The position numbers were made by a program, and so were the translations under genes. DNA of 64,000 bases from Proteiniphilum saccharofermentans (GTDB lineage Bacteria > Bacteroidota > Bacteroidia > Bacteroidales > Dysgonomonadaceae): NCBI RefSeq assembly GCF_900095135.1, contig NZ_LT605205.1, positions 3,224,001 through 3,288,000 on the forward strand, read 5' to 3'. Of the stretch, positions 57,628-64,000 are shown piece by piece. The notes below the pieces were generated by a model, which was not told the origin of the DNA, ran no database searches, and was given only the letters and a program-made list of their open reading frames with translations. Positions within the stretch are counted from its first letter, which is position 1; each line of letters begins with the position of its first letter.

Positions 57628-59016
57628 ATGAAACAGGTTTTCTTTGTATTAGTTATATTCTCTATGTTCTACATGGCATCTATTGCTCAGAATAAAGGAG
57701 ATGAACAGGCAATGCAACAGTTCCAGGACTCCAAGTTCGGGCTGTTCATCCACTGGGGGCTTTATTCTCAAACAGCAGGATTATGGAAAGGTGTTCCTTC
57801 CAGAGGAGGTGAACACTTTATGTTGTATGAAAAAATTCCTTTAAAGGAATATGCAGCAATAGCGAAAGAATTCAATCCGACACAATTCAATGCAACCCAA
57901 TGGGTGAAAACGGCTAAACAAGCCGGGATGAAATATATTGTATTTACAACAAAACATCACGACGGGTTTGCCATGTATGACTCAAAAGTGAGTGATTACA
58001 ACATCGTAAAAACTACTCCATATGGGAAAGACCCTCTGAAAGAATTGGCAAAAGCATGTAAGGACGAAGGCATTATGTTGGGTTTATATTATTCTTTGGG
58101 CCGTGACTGGGAAGATCCCGATGTGCCCACCAATTGGCCGGAAAAAGCAGGAAGAAGCAATACCTGGGATTATCCCGACGAAGATGCCAAGGATTTGAAT
58201 GCCTATATTGAGAGAAAAGTCAAACCTCAACTCGTCGAGTTACTCACAAATTACGGAGATATAGCCATGATATGGTTTGATACGCCTGAACTTGTCACTG
58301 AAAAACAAAGTGGCGAGATCAGGGAATTAATAGAATCTATACAACCCACCTGTTTAATCAACAGCCGAATCGGGAATAATCTGGGCGACTACTCTATAAA
58401 AGAGCAACAATTAACCGATGAGATAAATCCAAATCCATGGGAAACGTGTATCACCATGGGCAAAAATTGGGGATATAATCAATTTGACACGGTATACAAA
58501 GAGCCGGAAATCCTGATCAGGAGTTTTGTGGATGTAGTGAGTAAAGGCGGTAATTTATTGCTTAACATAGGCCCGACAAGAAAAGGGACATTCCCCTCAC
58601 TTACAAGACCGGGGTTAGACTCGTTCCATAATTGGATGGAAATTAATAGTGAAGCAATTTACGAAACAAGGCCATGGCATATTTTCGGGGAAGATTTTAG
58701 TGAAAATCAACAAAGGGAAACAGTTGATAAAGAGTTTCATGATGCTGTTTTTGATGCCATTCCCAAAGATAAATACCCCGACTTTAGATTTACCACCAAA
58801 GAGGGATGCCTCTATATTATAGCAAGACATGTGTATGACACTGATTTTGTAATAAAATCATTAGATAAAACCAGGAATATAAAACAGATTGGGCTGTTAG
58901 ACGAAGGCTATCAACTGAATTGGGAATATGTAGATGGTGGTGTTCGGATTCAGGTACCAAGTGACATGATCCAAAAACAAACCATTCCTATTTACACGAT
59001 AAAAGTAGAACTATAA
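57628..59016 (+). CDS. GH29 alpha-L-fucosidase
   Basis: A secreted 462-residue GH29 enzyme (retaining alpha-L-fucosidase) with signal peptide ending near SIAQ (20-21). KFGLFIHWGLYS (36-47) and KHHDGFAMYD (109-118) line the fucose pocket, and Asp218 in MIWFDTP is the expected nucleophile. A C-terminal beta domain follows from about residue 360. The fucose linkage cannot be told from sequence. It lies 15 nt after GH95 and 16 nt before the lyase gene, so the four genes from 55030 form one operon. Two different fucosidase families side by side suggest more than one fucose linkage in the substrate. Confidence 0.94.
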   Translation: MKQVFFVLVIFSMFYMASIAQNKGDEQAMQQFQDSKFGLFIHWGLYSQTAGLWKGVPSRGGEHFMLYEKIPLKEYAAIAKEFNPTQFNATQWVKTAKQAGMKYIVFTTKHHDGFAMYDSKVSDYNIVKTTPYGKDPLKELAKACKDEGIMLGLYYSLGRDWEDPDVPTNWPEKAGRSNTWDYPDEDAKDLNAYIERKVKPQLVELLTNYGDIAMIWFDTPELVTEKQSGEIRELIESIQPTCLINSRIGNNLGDYSIKEQQLTDEINPNPWETCITMGKNWGYNQFDTVYKEPEILIRSFVDVVSKGGNLLLNIGPTRKGTFPSLTRPGLDSFHNWMEINSEAIYETRPWHIFGEDFSENQQRETVDKEFHDAVFDAIPKDKYPDFRFTTKEGCLYIIARHVYDTDFVIKSLDKTRNIKQIGLLDEGYQLNWEYVDGGVRIQVPSDMIQKQTIPIYTIKVEL

Positions 59017-59032
59017 ATTACACTTTCACGAC

Positions 59033-60964
59033 ATGAAGATCCTCTTTCATTCAATTTTACCATTTTTGTTTATCTGCTCCATTCCTGTTCATGCATACAC
59101 TGAAAAGGATTTGCTGCAAAAAGCAGCCTCACTGGAGCAAATAAAATCTGCATTAATCTCCGATCAACAATGGGTGCCCTACCCCACTTACACTGACCGT
59201 GCAGGCTGGGATCAGTTTCTCGGGAATACAAAAGATCATTTTATCAGCGAGGGAGAAAAAAGACTTTCTTATGAATGGCAGGTTGTTCCGGCTACTGCTT
59301 ATATTGAATTTGAACGAAGCGGTAACCGTCGTATCATGGAAGATCCTTTCGGTCAGAATAACCAGGCTATTGCCGATCTCTTGATGGCAGAGCTGGCTGA
59401 AGGAAAAGGCAGGTTTATCGACCAGTTGATCAACGGCGTTTTTTATTCCTGCGAAATGAGTTCATGGGTGTTATCTGCTCATTTGGGACGGGAACAAATA
59501 TCTCACCGTTCTCTACCCGATAATAAAAAACATGTCATTGATTTAACATCAGGCGACTTAAGTTCACTTCTGGCCTGGGTATATTATTATTTGCATGGAG
59601 AATTTGACAAAGTAAATCCGGCTATTTCGGAGCGTCTGCGGCAAGAATTACAGGAACGGACACTGGATACTTTCATGAATGACAGTAGTTTCTGGTGGAT
59701 GGCCCTTGATTATAAACCAGGCATGATGGTCAACAACTGGAATCCTTGGTGCAATTTCAATGTCCTCCAGACTTTCTTCCTGCTGGAGAACGACCGTGAT
59801 AAACTTGCCGAAGCGGTTTACCGGACAATGGTTTCGGTAGATAAGTTTATCAACTACACCCACTCCGACGGGGCGTGTGAGGAAGGCCCATCTTATTGGG
59901 GACACGCCGCAGGGAAAATGTATGATTACCTGCAAATGCTGTATGACGGCACAGGCGGGAAAGTTTCCATATTCGATGATCCCATGATCAAAAATATGGG
60001 GGAATATATCGTTCGCTCTTACGTAGGGAACGGTTGGGTAGTAAATTTCGCAGATGCGTCGGCAAAAGGCGGTGGTAGCGGCCCGTTGATTTACCGTTAC
60101 GGAAAGGCAGTCAGGAGTGAAGATATGATGCATTTTGCGGCCTATCTGAACAGCAGATCGGAAAAAATAGCGGTTTCATCGGGGCGTGACATTTTCAGGA
60201 CACTGCAGACCCTTCTTTACTTTGATGAAATGCAACAAGTTATGCCGACGTATAAAACACCATCACACACTTGGTATCCCGAGACGGAATTCTGCTACAT
60301 GTCGAATAAAAACGGCTTTTTCCTGGCAGCAAAAGGGGGATATAATAACGAAAGCCATAACCACAACGATATTGGTACATTTTCCCTCTATCTCGATACA
60401 GTCCCCGTCTTTATCGATGCCGGTGTAGGGACATATACACGCCAGACATTCAGTTCAGAACGTTATTCCATCTGGACGATGCAAAGTAATTATCACAACC
60501 TGCCGCTCATCAACGGTGCAGCCCAACCATTCGGGACAAAGTATAAGGCTACCGATGTAAAATTCAATCCGGCGCGTATGCAGTTCTCGGCAAATATAGC
60601 GACAGCCTACCCTGAAGAAGCCGGAGTAAAACAGTGGACACGTGCATATACATTAGGTAAAAACGAACTAAAGATAGAAGACCGGTTTGCCCTGAATGGA
60701 GCGGAGACTCCTAATCAGGTCAATTTCCTGACCTGGGGGACTGTCGATATCAGTCGTCCGGGAGAAATAATCGTCAAGGTAGAAAGCGTAAATGCACAAT
60801 TATCATATGATAAGAATATATTTACCCCTGTAATTGAGACGATTACACTTGATGATCCCCGCCTTTCCAATGTATGGGGTAAAGAAATCTATCGGGTTTC
60901 ATTGAATGCAAAAAAAGTAATCCCTTCGGGAACATATACATACACAATCCATAAAATAAAATAA
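59033..60964 (+). CDS. Heparinase II/III-family polysaccharide lyase
   Basis: A secreted 643-residue protein (signal peptide to about VHA, 21). The N-terminal (alpha/alpha) toroid (about 25-390) has WNPWCNFNVLQTFFLL and DGACEEGPSYWGHAAGKMYDYL. The C-terminal antiparallel beta-sheet part has the Hepar_II_III signature NNESHNHNDIGTFSLY with VPVFIDAGVGTYT. Lyases of this fold cut uronic-acid polymers by beta-elimination; families PL12, PL15, PL17 and PL21 share it, and I cannot assign one. The GH88 partner starts 6 nt downstream, which supports real lyase activity making unsaturated uronate ends. Confidence 0.85.
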   Translation: MKILFHSILPFLFICSIPVHAYTEKDLLQKAASLEQIKSALISDQQWVPYPTYTDRAGWDQFLGNTKDHFISEGEKRLSYEWQVVPATAYIEFERSGNRRIMEDPFGQNNQAIADLLMAELAEGKGRFIDQLINGVFYSCEMSSWVLSAHLGREQISHRSLPDNKKHVIDLTSGDLSSLLAWVYYYLHGEFDKVNPAISERLRQELQERTLDTFMNDSSFWWMALDYKPGMMVNNWNPWCNFNVLQTFFLLENDRDKLAEAVYRTMVSVDKFINYTHSDGACEEGPSYWGHAAGKMYDYLQMLYDGTGGKVSIFDDPMIKNMGEYIVRSYVGNGWVVNFADASAKGGGSGPLIYRYGKAVRSEDMMHFAAYLNSRSEKIAVSSGRDIFRTLQTLLYFDEMQQVMPTYKTPSHTWYPETEFCYMSNKNGFFLAAKGGYNNESHNHNDIGTFSLYLDTVPVFIDAGVGTYTRQTFSSERYSIWTMQSNYHNLPLINGAAQPFGTKYKATDVKFNPARMQFSANIATAYPEEAGVKQWTRAYTLGKNELKIEDRFALNGAETPNQVNFLTWGTVDISRPGEIIVKVESVNAQLSYDKNIFTPVIETITLDDPRLSNVWGKEIYRVSLNAKKVIPSGTYTYTIHKIK

Positions 60965-60970
60965 AATAAA

Positions 60971-62170
60971 ATGAAGAGTTTAGTGATGTCGGTCTTTGTA
61001 CTCGCACTGGTTTCATGCGGTACAGGAACAAAAGAGGAGAACAATTTTATCCGGGAAAATATCGATTTTGCAGTTGACCAGATCGGCAGAGAGATCGAAG
61101 TAATTGAAGCGAGTGACAAATTCCTGAATCCGGTAACATTAAAACAAGACGGCAGCGTCTACTACTGTGGTTATGCCGACTGGCGCAGCGGTTTCTTCCC
61201 CGGCTCAGTGTGGTATCTCTATGAGTTGACCGGAGATGAGTCCTATCGCCCTCTGGCACATAAGTATTCAAAAGGCATCGAAGAGGCCAAAAATCTCACC
61301 TGGCACCATGACGTAGGCTTCATGGTCTATTGTAGCTTCGGGAACGGTTTACGTCTGACCGGTGAACCCGAATACAAAGATATTATTATCCAGGCGGCAA
61401 AATCGCTTTCTACCCGTTTCCGCCCGGTCGCTGGTATTCTGCAATCATGGGACGTCGAGCGTGGATGGCAGTCGGAACGCGGCTGGGAATGTCCCGTAAT
61501 CATCGACAATATGATGAATCTGGAATTATTGTTCGAAGCTACCAAATTGTCAGACGATCCTTCTTTCCGTGAAATTGCCATCTCGCATGCCAACAGAACG
61601 CTGACAGAGCAATTCCGCCCCGATGGAAGCACCTTCCATGTAATTGACTACAGTATGGAGGATGGTTCGGTACGTAATCGCCACACGGCACAGGGATATG
61701 CCCACGAATCAACCTGGAGCCGCGGGCAAGCCTGGGCGATCTACGGATTTACCCTCTGCTACCGGGAAACCGGTGACCGGAAATACATCGAGATGGCACT
61801 GAAAGCATTCAATTTTATGCGTAACCATAAGGATATGCCCGAAGACTTGATCCCTTACTGGGATATGGATGCGCCGGAAATCCCGAACGAATACCGCGAT
61901 GCTTCATCCGCAGCAGTCATAGCTTCGGCCTTATATGAAATCAGTACAATGGATGTCGACAATCCACAGCAATACAAGGAATATGCAGACCTCATTATGG
62001 AAAGTCTTGCATCACCAGCATATCGTGCGGAACCGGGAACAAACGGCCATTTCCTGCTGATGCACAGCGTAGGAAGTATCCCTCACAACAACGAAATCGA
62101 TGTTCCTTTGAATTACGCCGATTACTATTTCCTCGAAGCATTGAAACGTAAAAGGGATATTGAAGAGTAA
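60971..62170 (+). CDS. GH88 unsaturated glucuronyl hydrolase, lipoprotein
   Basis: A 399-residue lipoprotein (Cys16, LVSC) of GH88, which removes 4,5-unsaturated uronic acid from the non-reducing end of lyase products. The (alpha/alpha)6 barrel signatures YADWRSGFFPGSVWYLYELTGD and SRGQAWAIYGFTLCYRETGD are present. The catalytic acids Asp114 (WHHDVGFM) and Asp179 (VIIDNMMNLELL) match the two Asp of characterised GH88 enzymes. Length is normal. It is the last gene of the operon, 6 nt after the lyase, and ends at a bidirectional hairpin. Confidence 0.94.
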   Translation: MKSLVMSVFVLALVSCGTGTKEENNFIRENIDFAVDQIGREIEVIEASDKFLNPVTLKQDGSVYYCGYADWRSGFFPGSVWYLYELTGDESYRPLAHKYSKGIEEAKNLTWHHDVGFMVYCSFGNGLRLTGEPEYKDIIIQAAKSLSTRFRPVAGILQSWDVERGWQSERGWECPVIIDNMMNLELLFEATKLSDDPSFREIAISHANRTLTEQFRPDGSTFHVIDYSMEDGSVRNRHTAQGYAHESTWSRGQAWAIYGFTLCYRETGDRKYIEMALKAFNFMRNHKDMPEDLIPYWDMDAPEIPNEYRDASSAAVIASALYEISTMDVDNPQQYKEYADLIMESLASPAYRAEPGTNGHFLLMHSVGSIPHNNEIDVPLNYADYYFLEALKRKRDIEE

Positions 62171-62193
62171 TAATCACGAGCCATAAATGAACC

Positions 62194-62224
62194 CCGTCCA
62201 TCTGCAGTTATTGCAAATGGACGG
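62194..62224. terminator. Bidirectional terminator between GH88 and the convergent lipoprotein gene
   Basis: A stem of 8 bp, one mismatch and 4 bp (62194-62206 with 62212-62224) and a 5-nt loop is followed on the plus strand by GTGTTTATTTTTTATTT. It sits in the 66-nt gap between the two convergent genes. Confidence 0.75.
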
Positions 62225-62236
62225 AGTGTTTATTTT

Positions 62237-62869
62237 TTATTTCGATAAATAACGTGATACCTCCTTTATAAGAAATTTATTGAAATTATTATTGACCGAT
62301 AACTCGATTGGATCATCCAGATTATATTTGCTACAATAGCCGCATATTTTATCCAGTACAGTATATGCATTTTCATATTGCAAGATGGATAATATCAATA
62401 ATATACCTGATCTTCGAGCTTGAAAAGGAGTGACATATTCCACACCAAACTTTTTCCGGTGCTTATCGATTGCCACGGACAGTAAATGTTTCCGCAACGA
62501 GGCATCCATCGTATCTAACACAGAATTCAATGATAAAACATATTCGGTTGTGTAAACTCGTTCTTCACTACCGTCCCACAACGAGGAAAAACTTGGTTGA
62601 TAACCTTCACCGATGGATTCGTAGTAAACTATCTTATCTTCCAGATTTAGCTTAGCAACATCATCCATATACATATAGTAAAAAGACGGATTACGCTCGT
62701 GATGAAAAGAGATCAATTCATCTATATAGTTTGATAACTGAATCGTAAAGTCAAACAGTAATTGATCATTCTGACACGTGGGTAATTCCTCTGATTCCTT
62801 CTCACATCCTGCCATTGCAATTAGTGTAAACAGGAGTGACATCCCAAATAACAGTTTTTCCGTTTTCAT
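62237..62869 (-). CDS. Lipoprotein of unknown function
   Basis: A 210-residue lipoprotein (Cys22, MAGC). The mature part looks all-helical and is rich in Leu, Ser and Asp. Features seen include ELISFHHERNPSFYYMYMD (about 55-73) and a C-terminal half with LLLILSILQYENAYTVLD (about 152-169). No family, catalytic motif or repeat is recognised. It is encoded opposite to the utilisation locus, so it is probably not part of that operon, and it is separated from GH92 by 387 nt. It could be an orphan surface protein. Confidence 0.75.
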   Translation of the reverse strand: MKTEKLLFGMSLLFTLIAMAGCEKESEELPTCQNDQLLFDFTIQLSNYIDELISFHHERNPSFYYMYMDDVAKLNLEDKIVYYESIGEGYQPSFSSLWDGSEERVYTTEYVLSLNSVLDTMDASLRKHLLSVAIDKHRKKFGVEYVTPFQARRSGILLILSILQYENAYTVLDKICGYCSKYNLDDPIELSVNNNFNKFLIKEVSRYLSK

Positions 62870-63256
62870 TGTATATATCTTTAATTGATTGATAAATTTA
62901 CATGTAGTTCAACATAATACCGCTCACTTGCAAACTCTGTTCACAAGTAGTATCTAAAGCCCGATGGCAGATATGGATTCATATTTTCGGCTAATTCTAT
63001 GGTAAAAGTATTAAATATTTGATTGTTAATCAAGATAAATAATAAGATACACCCATTCATTTATAAGATGCAAAAAAACTAAAAACGTTGCATGGTTATG
63101 GTTAAATTTTTCGCCTTCCTCCGACCGTATCTGTACTACCCTACCAAATCCGGACGGCAGGATAAGGAACACAAAGAACAAGGCAAGTTTTCACCTTTGG
63201 CGACGAAAACTTACCTTTATATATATGGTAGGTAATAAATATACCTATTGTCTGTC
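62870..63256. other. 387-nt non-coding stretch with hairpin downstream of GH92
   Basis: AT-rich DNA upstream of the lipoprotein gene. At its GH92 end is a hairpin (63182-63192 with 63205-63215, one mismatch, 12-nt loop) that could end the GH92 transcript on the minus strand. No consensus promoter was found for the lipoprotein gene, and no other structure is evident. Confidence 0.5.
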
Positions 63257-64000
63257 TTATCTGTTATTCGAAAAGGAATAAGGGAAATCCTCACGCTGAA
63301 TTCCTCTCTCCTTATTGGGCTGGGAACTCATCCTGAATGTGATCTTACCCCCGTTCATCAGGTCGCCATGGGTAAGGAAATTCTTTGTATATCGTTTGCC
63401 GTTCAGTTCCATCTCTTCGATATAGCGATTCCCCCTTGCATTATCCGTTGATTGGATCTGCAGAGTTTTGCCATTCTCCAGGTCAATCTCTACCGATTTA
63501 AATAGTGGTGAACCGAGGATATACTCATCACTGCCGGGACAAACAGGATAGAATCCCAATGCGGAAAAGACGTACCAGGCGGAGGTCTGACCATTGTCCT
63601 CATCGCCGCAGTAACCGTCGGGGGCAGCAGAATAGAGCTTATCCATGATTCCCCTTACCCAGTATTGGGCCTTCCACGGTTCACCGGCGTAATTATAGAG
63701 ATAAACCATATGCTGGATGGGTTGGTTGCCATGTGCGTATTGTCCCATATCCATCACCTGCATCTCACGCATCTCATGGATCATGGAGCGGCTTTGCATT
63801 CCTTCCAGTCCCGGAATGACAAAGACGGAATCGAGCATATTGACGAACTCACTGCGTCCTCCCATCAGGTCGATCAATCCCTGTGGGTCGTGGAAGACCG
63901 ACCATGAGTAGTGCCAGCTGTTCCCTTCAGTAAAATCACGGCTCCAGTCGGTCGGGTTGAACGAGTCGGAGAATGAGCCGTCGTCCGCACGTCCCGCCAT
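63257..64000 (-). CDS. GH92 alpha-mannosidase, C-terminal part (cut by the window edge)
   Basis: The last 247 or so residues of a calcium-dependent GH92 exo-alpha-mannosidase. The family signature GYCGDEDNGQTSAWYVFSALGFYPV region is present, in which the acidic residues serve catalysis, along with DGSFSDSFNPTDWSRDFTEGN and CPGSDEYILGSPLF. The usual C-terminal beta-sandwich follows. The N-terminal two thirds lie beyond 64000, so signal and start cannot be judged. It is on the opposite strand to the fucose/uronate operon and may belong to another mannose-targeting locus. Confidence 0.93.
   Translation of the reverse strand: MAGRADDGSFSDSFNPTDWSRDFTEGNSWHYSWSVFHDPQGLIDLMGGRSEFVNMLDSVFVIPGLEGMQSRSMIHEMREMQVMDMGQYAHGNQPIQHMVYLYNYAGEPWKAQYWVRGIMDKLYSAAPDGYCGDEDNGQTSAWYVFSALGFYPVCPGSDEYILGSPLFKSVEIDLENGKTLQIQSTDNARGNRYIEEMELNGKRYTKNFLTHGDLMNGGKITFRMSSQPNKERGIQREDFPYSFSNNR

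Overview
The window looks like chromosomal DNA of a glycan-degrading member of the Bacteroidetes, most likely order Bacteroidales; a Dysgonomonadaceae-type organism (Proteiniphilum/Petrimonas-like) is a guess from gene content only. The signs are two SusC/SusD pairs, a hybrid two-component regulator of the HTCS type, many lipoproteins with a short lipobox, Reg_prop/Y_Y_Y domains, and promoters of the Bacteroidetes form (TTG, about 20 nt, TAnnTTTG) ahead of several housekeeping genes. No rRNA, tRNA, CRISPR array, phage or insertion sequence was found.

Region 1 (58-14570) is a polysaccharide utilisation locus. It has SusC, SusD and a LamG-type surface lipoprotein, then a strong hairpin, then two tandem GH144-type hydrolases (the family of endo-beta-1,2-glucanases), a GH3 beta-glucosidase, a serine-type sulfatase and a GH43-like enzyme with a discoidin and a fibronectin-like domain. 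The simplest reading is a beta-1,2-glucan locus. The sulfatase and GH43 do not fit a neutral linear glucan and suggest a decorated substrate or a composite locus.

Region 2 (14622-24393) holds an AbgT-family transporter, a THUMP-domain 23S rRNA methyltransferase with a long charged repeat tail, a TonB-dependent receptor broken by an internal out-of-frame deletion, a GH10-like (DUF187) lipoprotein and a cation/proton antiporter.

Region 3 (24602-37414) is mainly housekeeping: uvrA, a small membrane-protein cluster (DUF2752 plus two CD225/dispanin proteins and a lipoprotein), a candidate small RNA, a dGTPase, an amidophosphoribosyltransferase paralogue overlapping phoH, purC, menG/ubiE, aroE and a secreted protein made of two tandem repeats.

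Region 4 (37415-43181) is regulatory: a repeat-rich non-coding stretch, a tripartite hybrid histidine kinase with Hpt domain, a convergent NtrC-type regulator with an altered GAFTGA loop, and an M24 peptidase.

Region 5 (43337-64000) is a second utilisation locus: an HTCS regulator, a GH2 enzyme with glucuronidase-like motifs, SusC, SusD, a strong terminator, GH95 and GH29 alpha-L-fucosidases, a heparinase II/III-type lyase and a GH88 unsaturated glucuronyl hydrolase. This set predicts a fucosylated, uronic-acid-containing glycan. It ends at a bidirectional hairpin, an orphan lipoprotein and the C-terminal part of a GH92 alpha-mannosidase on the opposite strand.

No wholly new system is evident. 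The most interesting unexplained items are the candidate small RNA at 29340-29412, the ordered word-repeat mosaics between genes, the symmetrical TGTGGAA cluster at 37614-37682, and the make-up of the two utilisation loci.
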